A stretch of DNA of 64,000 nucleotides from Silvanigrella aquatica (GCF_001907975.1 NZ_CP017834.1:1164303-1228302); one strand, 5' to 3'; shown: positions 1-9,914, counted from the first letter of the stretch. Notes: a model not told the origin generated them from the sequence alone. Translations and numbers: made by a program.

Positions 1-161
1 AAAAATAAAATATTGACTAGAAATTACATTCCTCATTTTGTTTGTAAAAAAAATACGAAAATAAAAAATGATGTTTACTAGAAAATTATTTTTTATATTT
101 TTAAGTAATTTTTTTAATTATTTTGTTAAAATTTATACTCCAATGTTATTCTGAGGCTAGT

Positions 162-887
162 ATGTTTAAGTTAATTATGTTTTTGATATATTTTTTATAT
201 ATTTTACCAACTTATGCACAAAATAATTGTTATGCTTCTTGTGGTGAAGCACTTCCCTATGTTGTTAATGATTATACACAAGATAGCGACTATGGTTTCT
301 CAATTAGTTCTATATCATCAAACGATTCTATTGATATTTTAGCCAGTGGCGGTTATTCAATGCTGTATATGAATGGAGATTACTACTCAGGTTATAATGC
401 TTTTCTTAAATTGTTTTTTCCATTAGGGCATGGTTTTTATTTAGGTATTGGAACTCGTTATGAAGATTTGACTTCCAATGCTCCCTCTTCAAGTTCAAAT
501 ACGGCAGCAAATGCTCAGCAAAATTCTTTTGTATATCAATCCAGTCAAGCTGGTGTCGATCTCGCCTATAAAATTTCATTTTCATTTTTTGATTTTCAAA
601 TAAATCCTTATGCTTATTATGCATTTGATACGATTTGGACAAGGAGTACTATATTAAATAATATAACAATTTCAAGTGTAGCTCCCGTTTTATCTAATTA
701 CGTTTTTGGGGTGGGAGGTTCTTTATTGTTTAAATTAAGTAGATTTTACATAGGCCCTTCTGCGTATTATTCGTGGGGTTATATATCAAATGATAGCTAT
801 TCAGATAATCAAGGAAATACATATAAATCAAATACGGGATTGTATATATATTATAATTTTAACTTAACGTTAGGTGTTTATTTATGA
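162..887 (+). CDS. Small outer-membrane beta-barrel protein, cassette copy 1
   Basis: The protein has an N-terminal signal peptide ending near the AQ of PTYAQ. After it come alternating polar/hydrophobic segments rich in Tyr, Phe, Ser and Gly, as in small outer-membrane barrels. The C-terminus (NLTLGVYL) looks like a last barrel strand. I chose ATG 162 over the TTG at 123: a GAGG sits seven bases upstream, and the paralogue at 2457 starts at the equivalent Met with the same arrangement. Its stop overlaps the next start by four bases (ATGA), so the RCC1 lipoprotein downstream is translationally coupled. No specific family is recognised. A role as surface anchor or exporter for the lipoprotein partner is inference only. 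Confidence 0.72.
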   Translation: MFKLIMFLIYFLYILPTYAQNNCYASCGEALPYVVNDYTQDSDYGFSISSISSNDSIDILASGGYSMLYMNGDYYSGYNAFLKLFFPLGHGFYLGIGTRYEDLTSNAPSSSSNTAANAQQNSFVYQSSQAGVDLAYKISFSFFDFQINPYAYYAFDTIWTRSTILNNITISSVAPVLSNYVFGVGGSLLFKLSRFYIGPSAYYSWGYISNDSYSDNQGNTYKSNTGLYIYYNFNLTLGVYL

Positions 888-2254
888 AAAAGTCAAATTT
901 TATTTGGTTGCTTTTTTTAACTCCTATTTACTATTTCCATAGTTGTACACCATCACGTAATTTACCAGATCCTCCTATGAAATTAGAACAAACTTTGAGC
1001 TCTGATGTGCCACTTAAAAATTTAGCAATCTCATCTCTCACTACAGGAAAAGTTAATCAATATACAACACATGGAGCAAAAAATGGACTTATCTCTTTGG
1101 GAGACGCTAATGGTTGTGTGGTGATGGTTAGAGGAGAGTTAAAATGTTGGGGAGAGAATTCTAATTCTCAACTTGGCTTAAATTCTATGCTTGGATCAAA
1201 AGTCCCCACTCCCACTATGGCTACAGCGGTTAATCCTAAAAATGGCGAGGACATGATAATATCTGTTGTTATGGGAAGAACATCGACATGTGCTAAATAT
1301 GCAAAGGGGGGCTATAAGTGCTGGGGAAATCAAGCTAGTGGCGTTCTAGGAAACGGACAAACAGTTGGAAATGCTGTAGCACCTAAACAAGTTACAAATG
1401 CTACGGGACTCGTTTTAAAATCCGTGCAGCTTAATGATGGATATTCCTGTGTTCTGGATGAGGGGGGAAAAGTCACCTGCTGGGGGAAAAATGACAAGGG
1501 GCAACTTGGCAATGGAAATAATGTGAATTCGTATGCTGGAACTGAAGTTTCTTTGGGAGGTGTTGCAGCAACGCAATTAGTTTCTCATAATTATAATAGT
1601 TGTGCTCTTTTGTTAGGGAGCGAAGTAAAATGTTGGGGTGAAGATTTCTCTAGTATTCCTCCTTATACTCCTGTCTCAGTTACGACAAGATCTCCTGTCG
1701 TTCTTTTGGGGGGCGGGACATCCGCCGATCTTGTTCTGATTTGTGCTGTTTTACAAGACACAACTGTTCAGTGCTTTGGAAAGTCACCAAATACTTTTGG
1801 CGAATTTGGTAATGGAAATTTTAACCTACCTTCTTCTTCTACTATAGGAGAAACTGTTATAACAGCTGACGGAAATCCTCTTACAGATGTTACAATGATT
1901 GGTTCTGGAGGGGCTAGGTCAACTAGCAAACCATTACCAAATGGTATTAATCAACTCTCTTTTGCCTGTGCTGTCGTATCCAATTCCTCGGTTTATTGTT
2001 GGGGCGGTAATGATAGTGGAAATTTAGGTAATAATTCTTTTGAAGATTCTAATTTTGCTGTTAAAGTTACACAAATGTGGCAAAATTCAGATATTTTAGA
2101 TTTAGCAGTTTCTGATGCTCGTGCCTGTGTTCTATTAAAAAACGACGATGTGTGGTGCTGGGGTGGTAAGTCTAGTAATGGTGAATTAGGTAATGGAGAT
2201 CTTAGTGGGCAATCTAGTATTCCCGTTAAAATATTAAATAGAAATGATCACTAA
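884..2254 (+). CDS. RCC1-repeat (seven-bladed propeller) lipoprotein, cassette copy 1
   Basis: A signal sequence ends at Ser20-Cys21 (lipobox FHSC, atypical at -3 but with an acceptable Ser at -1), so it is a predicted lipoprotein. The rest is seven RCC1/ATS1-type repeats. Each carries a core of Cys, nine residues, Cys, Trp or Phe, Gly, usually followed by an N-x-x-G-x-L-G-N/L-G-like turn. Seven repeats match the seven blades of an RCC1 propeller. The Cys pair recurs in every blade, which suggests one disulfide per blade outside the cytoplasm. It is coupled by a 4-base overlap to the barrel gene upstream. RCC1 propellers usually bind proteins; the ligand here is unknown. Confidence 0.85.
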   Translation: MKKSNFIWLLFLTPIYYFHSCTPSRNLPDPPMKLEQTLSSDVPLKNLAISSLTTGKVNQYTTHGAKNGLISLGDANGCVVMVRGELKCWGENSNSQLGLNSMLGSKVPTPTMATAVNPKNGEDMIISVVMGRTSTCAKYAKGGYKCWGNQASGVLGNGQTVGNAVAPKQVTNATGLVLKSVQLNDGYSCVLDEGGKVTCWGKNDKGQLGNGNNVNSYAGTEVSLGGVAATQLVSHNYNSCALLLGSEVKCWGEDFSSIPPYTPVSVTTRSPVVLLGGGTSADLVLICAVLQDTTVQCFGKSPNTFGEFGNGNFNLPSSSTIGETVITADGNPLTDVTMIGSGGARSTSKPLPNGINQLSFACAVVSNSSVYCWGGNDSGNLGNNSFEDSNFAVKVTQMWQNSDILDLAVSDARACVLLKNDDVWCWGGKSSNGELGNGDLSGQSSIPVKILNRNDH

Positions 2255-2456
2255 TTATTAAATACGGTGTTTCTTAGAATAAGTAAATTTTTAAATATCA
2301 ACAACTTTTTACCTATTTCATTTAAAAAATGACTCGAAAATTTATTCCTCTTTATTACAAAATGATTAAATATAAAAATAAAAATGGCTCTAAATAAAAA
2401 ATAATTTTTTAATATAAATGATTGCAATCAACTCCTCTAAATTTTTTGAGGTAGCA

Positions 2457-3104
2457 ATGTTCAAGAGAATTTTAATTTTATTATATTTTTTTTATGTAAT
2501 ACCAATTTATGCGCAAGATTATGGTTCAGGCGATTCTAGCAACTCTTTTGACATTTTAGCCAGTGGTGGCTATTCGATGATGACAATTAATGGAGATCCC
2601 TACACTGGTTATAATGCTTTTTTTAAATTGTTTTTTCCACTAGGGAGTGGTTTGTATTTTGGAATTGGTTCCCGTTATGAATCCATGACTTCTACAGCAA
2701 GTTCTTCAAGCGCAATAAAGAATGCGAGCAATCATCAGAATTCATTTACCTACCAATCTATTCAAGCAGGACTTGATTTAGCTTATAAAATTTCATTTTC
2801 CGATGTCGATTTTCAAATTAATCCTTATGCTTATTATGCCTTTAGCAATACTTGGATGCGTAATACGACTATGAACAATTCAACAATTTCAAGTACGGGG
2901 CCTGTTACTTTTAATTTGGTTTATGGTGTTGGTGGGTCTTTATTATTTAAATTCGAACCATTTTATATAGGTCCTTCGGCTTATTATTCTTGGGGATATA
3001 TTTCAAGCGATGCCTATTCAGATAATTTTGGTAATGCTTATTTTGCTAATGCTGGTTTTTATACATTTACCAACTATAATTTAACATTAGGGTTTTATTT
3101 ATGA
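2457..3104 (+). CDS. Small outer-membrane beta-barrel protein, cassette copy 2
   Basis: This is a close paralogue of the protein at 162-887. The two share the signal peptide pattern (YAQ end), the stretch DILASGGYSM, the LKFF/FPLG region, the YIGPSAYYSWGYIS block and the NLTLGFYL end. It is shorter after the signal peptide because it lacks the Cys-containing N-terminal spacer of copy 1. Start ATG 2457 is preceded by GAGGT at normal spacing; a start at 2418 would add an out-of-character leader before the signal peptide. The stop overlaps the next start by four bases, as in copy 1. Function is not recognised beyond a predicted outer-membrane barrel. Confidence 0.72.
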   Translation: MFKRILILLYFFYVIPIYAQDYGSGDSSNSFDILASGGYSMMTINGDPYTGYNAFFKLFFPLGSGLYFGIGSRYESMTSTASSSSAIKNASNHQNSFTYQSIQAGLDLAYKISFSDVDFQINPYAYYAFSNTWMRNTTMNNSTISSTGPVTFNLVYGVGGSLLFKFEPFYIGPSAYYSWGYISSDAYSDNFGNAYFANAGFYTFTNYNLTLGFYL

Positions 3105-4480
3105 AAAAGTTAAATATATTTTGGTTTTTTATTTTTATTTCTTCCTATTATTTAGGAAGTTGCTCGCCCTTAAATAATTTAGCAGATCCTTCTAGCGCAA
3201 ACTCAGCCAAATCCCTAAGTGATTATGCCTCTATTCAAGAATTAGCTGATCAGTCTTTTAAGTCGGGGATAGTGCCTCAGTACACGACAAATGGGAATAA
3301 AAGTGGCTTGATCACACTTGGTGATGCTGGTGGCTGTGTTGTTATGACAGTAGGAAAATTAAAATGCTGGGGACAAAATGACTATGCACAGGTTGGACTA
3401 GGGACGACAATACCAATTACCCCAACTCCAGGAGGAGTCTCCTCACCCACTTGGGCCACAGCGGTTAATCCTATTTCGGGACAAGATATTATTGTCTCTG
3501 TTGTTGCAGGTAGATCTTCAACATGTGCTTTTTTCTTTAGTGGTTATAAGTGTTGGGGAAACCAAAATTCAGGTGTTTTAGGAAATAGCGTAAATTCAAC
3601 AACTCCCGCAACATCACCTCAATTTACTACTAATACGGGAGGGAAAATTGTCAAATCCGTTCAGTTAAATGATGGTTATTCCTGTATTCTTGATAATACT
3701 GGTAAAGTAACATGCTGGGGGGCTAATACAAATGGTCAACTTGGAGATGGAACAACAACGGCAACATTAACCGGTGTAGCTGCTTCTTTAGGTTCAAATG
3801 CGACACTTTTAGTAGGACATAATTCTGATAGTTGCGCACTTTTAAGTAATGGAAATGTGAAATGTTGGGGTAAGGATTTTGGTACTATACCTAGTTTACC
3901 TGTATCAATTACAACAAGTAATGCTGTGTCCTTATTAGGTGGAGGTACCGTAAATTTCCCCTTTCTCGGTTGCGCTGTTCTAATTGACTCTACAGTACAA
4001 TGTTTTGGCAATAGTCCGAATACTTTTGGCGAATTTGGCAATGGAACTAAGACGGCTCCAAGTTCTACGACAACAGGAATTACAGTTTTAAATTCCAATC
4101 TACAGCCTCTTACGGGAGCTGTAATGGTGGGTTCCGGTGGAGCAAACTCTACTGCCTACCCGCAAGCTACAATTTATGCATTTTCTTGTGCTGTGACCGA
4201 TGATTATACCTCAGTCTATTGTTGGGGTGGAAATTATTATGGGAATGTGGGAAATGGTACAAATACCGATTCCAATGTGGCGGTTAAGGTGACGCAAACT
4301 TGGCCCAATTCCGCTATTATTGACTTAGCTGTATCTGATGGTAGAGCTTGTGTTTTGCTAAAAAATAATGATGTGTGGTGTTGGGGCGGAAATTTTTATG
4401 GATTTGGTGAACTTGGTAATGGAAGTTTAACAGGTACTACTAATGTTCCGATTAAAATATTAAATAGAAATGATCCTTAA
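3101..4480 (+). CDS. RCC1-repeat lipoprotein, cassette copy 2
   Basis: The gene has a canonical lipobox (LGSC, Cys21) followed by about 40 linker residues and seven RCC1 repeats with paired cysteines. Spacing is nine residues in five blades, eight in blade 2 and ten in blade 6. Between the copies, the blade cores (for example NDGYSC, EFGNG, LKNNDVWCWGG) and the end KILNRND are nearly identical, while the linkers differ. The stop codon abuts the stop of the convergent transferase gene with no spacer. It is predicted to be a surface or periplasmic propeller working with the coupled barrel protein; that partnership is inferred from the conserved gene pair. Confidence 0.85.
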   Translation: MKKLNIFWFFIFISSYYLGSCSPLNNLADPSSANSAKSLSDYASIQELADQSFKSGIVPQYTTNGNKSGLITLGDAGGCVVMTVGKLKCWGQNDYAQVGLGTTIPITPTPGGVSSPTWATAVNPISGQDIIVSVVAGRSSTCAFFFSGYKCWGNQNSGVLGNSVNSTTPATSPQFTTNTGGKIVKSVQLNDGYSCILDNTGKVTCWGANTNGQLGDGTTTATLTGVAASLGSNATLLVGHNSDSCALLSNGNVKCWGKDFGTIPSLPVSITTSNAVSLLGGGTVNFPFLGCAVLIDSTVQCFGNSPNTFGEFGNGTKTAPSSTTTGITVLNSNLQPLTGAVMVGSGGANSTAYPQATIYAFSCAVTDDYTSVYCWGGNYYGNVGNGTNTDSNVAVKVTQTWPNSAIIDLAVSDGRACVLLKNNDVWCWGGNFYGFGELGNGSLTGTTNVPIKILNRNDP

Positions 4481-6385
4481 TTATAATCGCGCTGTGTTTA
4501 TTTGTTTATCTTCTATATAAAATTCTTTATCAAATAAATTTTTAATTTCTTTGGGAGCGTCTTCAAAGTGAAAGACGCTTTTATCTTTAGAGGAACTGAT
4601 ACTCTTACGGCTAAAATCAATAAAATAGGAAGATTTATCGGGTAAGGTAACTTGTGCCTCGGGGATATTATCATTTGTAACAACAAACCCAGTAGAAATA
4701 CGCAAACGGTTTTCGGAAATAGGATTTAATAAAGATAGACCATCAATCGGTGAGGCGGGGTTTTCAATATCCATTAAATGCAAAATAGTTGCAAAAATAT
4801 CGGATTGCGCTATGGGAGCGTTCTGTTTATTTAAAATTTCATTTTTGTATTCGTCGGGTGGAACTACAAAAAAAGCATTGTGAATAATGTCGTTATTATA
4901 GCCTTGGTTAAAGACAATTTTTGATTCATCATCATTTTCTTCGTCTTCATTGGCTTCAAAAACTTTGGTAATTTTTTCTCTCCATTTTGAAAGAAAACTT
5001 TTATTTTCTTCGTGATCATCTTTTTCTTCTGTATTTATTTCTCTTGCTAAAGGAACGGATTGTCCATGATCGGAAGTATAAAAAATCCAAATAGAGGGAT
5101 CTTTTTTCCGCGCCGACTCAATTAATTTTGATAAATAAATATCGGAGTAAACAAGAGTGTTATCGTAAGCGTTGGTGCCGTTGGGACTGTTTTCAGGAAA
5201 GAATTTTTTATATTGTGGTTCAGAATGAGTTTTATAGGGGTAGTGACTTCCATCCATTTGCGTTACTAATAAGAAGGGAGGGCGCATGTTTTCAAGATGG
5301 GGTATTATGCTTGATTCTAGGACTTTTAAGTCATCGGCGCCTTTGGCAACACTGACGTTGCTGCTAAAGTCAGTACCTGCGCGATAGTAATCAACTGTAT
5401 TTTTACCGCTCAATTGATCGAAGTTTTTCCAACGCAGATCTTGGGAGCTAATAAATGCTGTTTCATAGTCCCTTGATTTTGCATATTCAAATATATTTGG
5501 TGAGGAATAAATAGTGCCTTTAGGGTCAATATTTTGCTTACCAACGAGCATATAAGGAACTGAAATAAGTGTATGAGGGCCAATGCTTACGACATTATGA
5601 AATGGAATTAACGCTCCCCTGTCATTTAAGGCGTCTAAATGGGGCGTGGTTTTTCTGTGGTAACCATACAAGCTCATATGATTTTTGGCAGCAGATTCTC
5701 CAATGATCCATAAAATATTTGGGAGTTTTTTGTGGGAAGGGGATAGCAATATTTCTGGTTTGCTTTGCTTTAAGGTTTTAAAATATAAGGAACGCGCCGT
5801 TTCGGGAAGTGCGGCATAAACCGAAGTAATGGAATTTTGATAATCTAGTATAAGGTACCAATTCATCCCGCAAAGAGCCAAAATAGATAAATAAATAGGG
5901 GATAGAATAAAAACAAATAAGTTCTTATATTTTATTTTTTGATTATTTTGAAGCAATATAAATGCTATAATAAAAGCAAATATGGCGAATGAAAATATTT
6001 TAATGTAATTTATATTTTCTAAAGCGAGTTTGCTAGTAAGCGAGGGTTCGCTAAAAAAGAAGCGGATGCCGTAGGCATTTAAGGGTTTATTATAAAATGC
6101 ATAGTGCCCCGTCTGAATGCCTAAAGGAATAATGAGGAGAGCGCATGCTAAAAGTTTAGAAAATATTTTTCCTTTAGATATGAAGTGGAGTAGACTTATA
6201 AATAGTACTAAAGCAATGAGGCTTAATAAATAGTTTACAAAATAGCGACCACCGATAATGTCATGAAAAAATTTAAAAGGAGATTTTACGATAAATATGT
6301 CGTAAATTATTAAAATTCCACTGAGAAGAAATATTTTTTTTAATCCAGAAATACATTGCAATTTGCTTAATAAACTTCGTAACAT
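4481..6385 (-). CDS. Phosphoethanolamine transferase (EptA/sulfatase-fold), inner membrane
   Basis: About five hydrophobic helices fill the first ~190 residues. A periplasmic alkaline-phosphatase/sulfatase-fold domain follows. Recognisable motifs are the metal-site start WIIGESAAKNHMSLYGY, the nucleophile region GPHTLISVPYM (the Thr aligns with the EptA/MCR-type catalytic Thr), DGSHYPY, and SDHGQS near the end. The family moves phosphoethanolamine from phosphatidylethanolamine to lipid A or to core or surface glycans. An acidic insert (near KVFEANEDEENDDES) lies just before the last metal-binding region. It lies downstream of rpsR but behind a strong terminator, so it probably has its own promoter. 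Substrate choice cannot be told from sequence. Confidence 0.85.
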   Translation of the reverse strand: MLRSLLSKLQCISGLKKIFLLSGILIIYDIFIVKSPFKFFHDIIGGRYFVNYLLSLIALVLFISLLHFISKGKIFSKLLACALLIIPLGIQTGHYAFYNKPLNAYGIRFFFSEPSLTSKLALENINYIKIFSFAIFAFIIAFILLQNNQKIKYKNLFVFILSPIYLSILALCGMNWYLILDYQNSITSVYAALPETARSLYFKTLKQSKPEILLSPSHKKLPNILWIIGESAAKNHMSLYGYHRKTTPHLDALNDRGALIPFHNVVSIGPHTLISVPYMLVGKQNIDPKGTIYSSPNIFEYAKSRDYETAFISSQDLRWKNFDQLSGKNTVDYYRAGTDFSSNVSVAKGADDLKVLESSIIPHLENMRPPFLLVTQMDGSHYPYKTHSEPQYKKFFPENSPNGTNAYDNTLVYSDIYLSKLIESARKKDPSIWIFYTSDHGQSVPLAREINTEEKDDHEENKSFLSKWREKITKVFEANEDEENDDESKIVFNQGYNNDIIHNAFFVVPPDEYKNEILNKQNAPIAQSDIFATILHLMDIENPASPIDGLSLLNPISENRLRISTGFVVTNDNIPEAQVTLPDKSSYFIDFSRKSISSSKDKSVFHFEDAPKEIKNLFDKEFYIEDKQINTARL

Positions 6386-6434
6386 TTTTTAACCTTAATC
6401 AGAACAAATACAAGAGTACCTTTCGTATATTAAA

Positions 6435-6468
6435 AAAACCGCACTTTCAATATGAAGAGTGCGGTTTT
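6435..6468 (-). terminator. Intrinsic terminator after rpsR
   Basis: An 11-bp perfect stem (AAAACCGCACT / AGTGCGGTTTT) with a 12-base loop is followed on the minus strand by a T-run. It lies 27 bases after the rpsR stop and before the transferase start. The A/T tails on both sides would allow bidirectional use. Confidence 0.85.
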
Positions 6469-6494
6469 CTTTTTAGTTCTGATATGTCAGACAA

Positions 6495-6740
6495 TTAGCG
6501 CGCGTCGCCGCCTTGTCCATAGCTTAAAATAGCCATTGTGCGAGCACGTTTTACAGCAAGTGTAAGAGCACGTTGTTGTTGTGCGCTTGCGCCGCTGATA
6601 CGACGAGGTACAATTTTACCGTGTTCAGTTACGAAACGACGGAGTAATTGAGTGTCTTTGTAATCAAATGTGATTTGTGGATCAAGCGTACGCTTTGGTC
6701 TGGAATAGCGACGTTTTTTCTTACCTGTGGATACTGCCAT
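6495..6740 (-). CDS. rpsR: 30S ribosomal protein bS18
   Basis: This 81-residue protein matches bS18. It has a basic N-terminus ([12 protein letters not shown]), the [24 protein letters not shown] core, and the [18 protein letters not shown] helix that contacts 16S rRNA in the small-subunit platform. I chose ATG 6740 because AGGAG lies seven bases upstream and the product then has the usual family length. The gene stands alone here rather than in the common rpsF-ssb-rpsR-rplI cluster, with its own promoter-like sequence and a strong terminator. Confidence 0.95.
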   Translation of the reverse strand: MAVSTGKKKRRYSRPKRTLDPQITFDYKDTQLLRRFVTEHGKIVPRRISGASAQQQRALTLAVKRARTMAILSYGQGGDAR

Positions 6741-6847
6741 GGGAAAACTCCTAATGAAGTTCGATAAATACAATGTAGGCAGCAGCGTTGGGCTCGTTCA
6801 AAATGATGATTGCCAACGCAGCGACTCAACAAAAACATGAGAGGGAA

Positions 6848-6875
6848 GATAAGCACAGCCCGAAGCTGGCGTCAA
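6848..6875 (-). promoter_or_regulatory. Candidate sigma-70 promoter for rpsR
   Basis: On the minus strand TTGACG and TTATCT are separated by 17 bases, about 110 bases before the rpsR start. The -35 differs from consensus by one base and the -10 by two. The long leader could be regulatory but shows no obvious conserved fold. Confidence 0.45.
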
Positions 6876-6876
6876 G

Positions 6877-9858
6877 CTAAAAGAGTGTTTGATCGCTGCC
6901 GAGAACGGTTTCTTTTGTTTTTTTAGCAGACATTTGCGATTTATAGGAAGACTTTTGGTATCCAAGAGCCTTTAATAAGAGTTCTGAGCCTAATTCATTT
7001 TTGTTAAACTTTTTTAAGGAATACAGAAAATCTAGGGCTTCTCTTGGTGATAAAGAATCGGGATCTGTTACAGAAATGATATCCAAAAGCTTTATTTCAT
7101 TTGATTTTTCATTGTTATTCTCTTTGTTAATAAAGGCTTTTTGCTCCACTTTACCTACATCATCTCTATTTTGCGAATCCATAATGGGGGCGGGGGGTTG
7201 CAATGTGAAGTTCATCTTTTTACTATCTGCTTTATTCTCAAGAGTGTCTAGAAGTTCTTCTGCACGCTGTATTATTTTTTCGGGAATACCGGCAAGTTCA
7301 GCAACGTGAATACCATAGCTTTGTCCCGCACTTCCTGAGTTGTATTTGCGCGTGAATTCAATAGCACGTTTTTCAATATTGTCATTTATAATAATATTTT
7401 CAGAAACTTGCATATGCATCGGTTGAATGTTGGACTTTTGGGAAATGACCTCTTGAAGCTCATGATAATGAGTTGAAAATAAGGTACGGGCTTTTACTTC
7501 ATCATGTAAGTTTTCTAAAATGGCCCAGGCCAAGGAAAGGCCATCAAAAGTTGAAGTGCCCCGTCCAATTTCATCGAGCAAGAGCAAGCTTTGGGGAGAT
7601 GCAAAGCGGAGCATATGAGCTGTTTCTAGCATTTCTACCATAAATGTGGACTGATTTTTTAAGGCATTGTCGGCTGAGCCTATACGGGTAAAAATGCGAT
7701 CGACCATGCCTATTTTTGCTGTTTTAGCAGGAACAAAAGAGCCCATTTGACAAAGCACTTGAGTGAGTGCCACTTGTCGCATAATGGTGCTTTTACCTGC
7801 CATATTAGGACCTGTAATGAGGTGAATCAGAGGATTTTTATTCTCATCACTTTTTTCAATTCCAAGAGTAATATTATTAGCAATGAAGGGTTCTGAATTT
7901 GTGCTTAAATGAGCTAAAATAGGGTGTGTTGAATCGGTTAGTTGGGTTAAATTTTCATTTACCAAAGTCGGTTTACACCAGTTGTATTGTAAGGCAAGAT
8001 TGGCAAAAGTAACTGTGAGATCGATTTCTGCTATTAAACACGATGCCTGGCATAAATAATTAGAAAAATCGAGTATTTTTATGCGTAAACCTTCTAATAA
8101 CTCTTTTTCTAAAATTATCCGATTATCGCTTGCTGCTAATGCTTTTTCTTCTAATTCTTTTAGCTCTGGGGTAACAAATCTTTCACAATTGGTAAGAGTT
8201 TGTTTCCTTATGAAATGTTTTGGCGCTTGCGCTATTTTACCTTTAGAAATTTCAAAATAATATCCAAAAGCTCCTGTATAACCAATTTTTAATGTATGAA
8301 TTTGTGATAATTCTCGTTCTTTTTTTTCTAAGTCGGAAAGCATTTGATTAAAATTTGTTGAGAGAGAAATGGCTTCATCGAGTTCATTGGAATAACCCTC
8401 TTTAAAAATAATACCGCCTTTTCCAATAATAGGTGAGGGATCTTCTGCTAAGGATTTTTCTAGTAATTCGAAAAGGGGTTTCAAAGCTAAAATAGTTTCA
8501 TTGTCTTTTAAAAGTTCATTTAATAATGGGGCTTGTTTCCAATTTAAAATAACATTTTGAAATAATGGTAAGGTACCAAGAGTTTGTCGTAACCACGCCA
8601 TAGCGCGTGCATCTAAGTTACGTTGTGCTGCGCGAGATAATAATCTGTCAATGTCTCCAGTGTTTCTTAATAACTCTACGAGTTCTGGAATTAAACCTGT
8701 GCAATTTACAACCTCGGAAATTTTATGGAGTGATATATTCACTTCTTCAGCGTTTTTATAAGGATATTTTAATCTATGCAATAATTTACGACTGCCTGTA
8801 GCGGTTATGCATTTATTTAAAAAATGAAATAAACTCCCCTTTTTTTCTCCTGATGCTGTATAGAAAAAATCGAGGTGTCTCCTTGTTGCTTCGTCAATAA
8901 TTAAATGTGTTGATAATTCATATTTTGTAATAAATTGAATATTTTTTAATACATTTTTTTGTGTTGATTTTAAATATTGTAGAATGGCGCAAATTGCTGG
9001 CAAACTTTGTGGAATATGGGTTAAGCCAAAGGAATGAAAATCTTTTTCTTTAAAAAATTCACAAAATAATTCTTTACAAGCAAGTTCTGATTTTAAAATC
9101 CAATTTTCTATTGAATTTATGGCAATAATATTTTTTTGTTGAATTGATTTAAGTAGCGAGCTTAATTTTTGATGAATGTTATGCGGAGCAAGCAATTCTT
9201 TTGGTGAAATTGTTGATAATTCTTGCAATAATAAAGACTCATTTAATTCATATGTAATACGAAACTCGCCTGTTGAGACATCGATATAAGATAAAGTATA
9301 TTGTTTTTTGCATTCAATCACGCTGGCAAGGTAACAACCAAAACTTCTCTCGTTTGGTGATTCCTCTTCTTCCAAATCTCCTGGGACAGCGGGTGTGGCA
9401 ATGCGTGTTATTTCTCTTTTGACAATTCCTTTTGCTTGTCTCGGGTCTTCTATTTGATCGCAAACAGCAACCTTAAAGCCAGCAACAACGCATTTTTTTA
9501 GCGCATTTTTATATCCTACAACAGGAACCCCGGCCATGGGAACGGGAAACTCACTAGATTTGTCTCTTGATGTTAATGTTAATCCACAAATATCGGATGC
9601 TATAATGGCATCAAGCCCAAATAATTCGTAGAAATCTCCCATTCTGAAAAAGAGCAGGGCATCGGGGACTTCTTCTTTTGCGGTGCGAAACTGTTTCATC
9701 ATGGGAGAATCAAGTTGTTTAATAGCAATTCCTGAGCAATGTTCCTTACTCAGGCGTTCTAATGCAGGTTTTAAGTGAGGAGGGAGCTCTTTCCCTTGGG
9801 AAAGCCATTGGGAGATGAGAAGAGAAAGTTGTTCATTTGTATTTTGTTCATGTGTCAT
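6877..9858 (-). CDS. mutS: DNA mismatch repair protein MutS
   Basis: MutS recognises mismatches and loops and recruits MutL. The mismatch-binding domain shows the FRMGDFYELF motif (Phe-x-Glu wedge) near residue 75. The ATPase domain has Walker A GPNMAGKST at about 683-691, Walker B LLLLDEIGRGTSTFDG, and the THYHEL switch. ATG 9858 is preceded by AGGG. The product is about 993 residues against roughly 850 in E. coli. The surplus lies mainly after the ATPase domain: a polar, Asn/Lys/Glu-rich linker, then a segment with DPDSLSPREALDFLYSLKK that matches the usual MutS C-terminal dimerisation tail. No mutL is in the window. Confidence 0.96.
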   Translation of the reverse strand: MTHEQNTNEQLSLLISQWLSQGKELPPHLKPALERLSKEHCSGIAIKQLDSPMMKQFRTAKEEVPDALLFFRMGDFYELFGLDAIIASDICGLTLTSRDKSSEFPVPMAGVPVVGYKNALKKCVVAGFKVAVCDQIEDPRQAKGIVKREITRIATPAVPGDLEEEESPNERSFGCYLASVIECKKQYTLSYIDVSTGEFRITYELNESLLLQELSTISPKELLAPHNIHQKLSSLLKSIQQKNIIAINSIENWILKSELACKELFCEFFKEKDFHSFGLTHIPQSLPAICAILQYLKSTQKNVLKNIQFITKYELSTHLIIDEATRRHLDFFYTASGEKKGSLFHFLNKCITATGSRKLLHRLKYPYKNAEEVNISLHKISEVVNCTGLIPELVELLRNTGDIDRLLSRAAQRNLDARAMAWLRQTLGTLPLFQNVILNWKQAPLLNELLKDNETILALKPLFELLEKSLAEDPSPIIGKGGIIFKEGYSNELDEAISLSTNFNQMLSDLEKKERELSQIHTLKIGYTGAFGYYFEISKGKIAQAPKHFIRKQTLTNCERFVTPELKELEEKALAASDNRIILEKELLEGLRIKILDFSNYLCQASCLIAEIDLTVTFANLALQYNWCKPTLVNENLTQLTDSTHPILAHLSTNSEPFIANNITLGIEKSDENKNPLIHLITGPNMAGKSTIMRQVALTQVLCQMGSFVPAKTAKIGMVDRIFTRIGSADNALKNQSTFMVEMLETAHMLRFASPQSLLLLDEIGRGTSTFDGLSLAWAILENLHDEVKARTLFSTHYHELQEVISQKSNIQPMHMQVSENIIINDNIEKRAIEFTRKYNSGSAGQSYGIHVAELAGIPEKIIQRAEELLDTLENKADSKKMNFTLQPPAPIMDSQNRDDVGKVEQKAFINKENNNEKSNEIKLLDIISVTDPDSLSPREALDFLYSLKKFNKNELGSELLLKALGYQKSSYKSQMSAKKTKETVLGSDQTLF

Positions 9859-9914
9859 TTTTACAAGCCCTTTTTGGTACAAGATTTACCAGCGGGGGCA
9901 ACTATAAAGTATAA

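Noticed and set aside
884-4480. The RCC1 repeats as DNA-level tandem repeats
   Set aside because: The blades are conserved only at the protein level; DNA identity between blades of one gene is low, so no satellite-type repeat is claimed.
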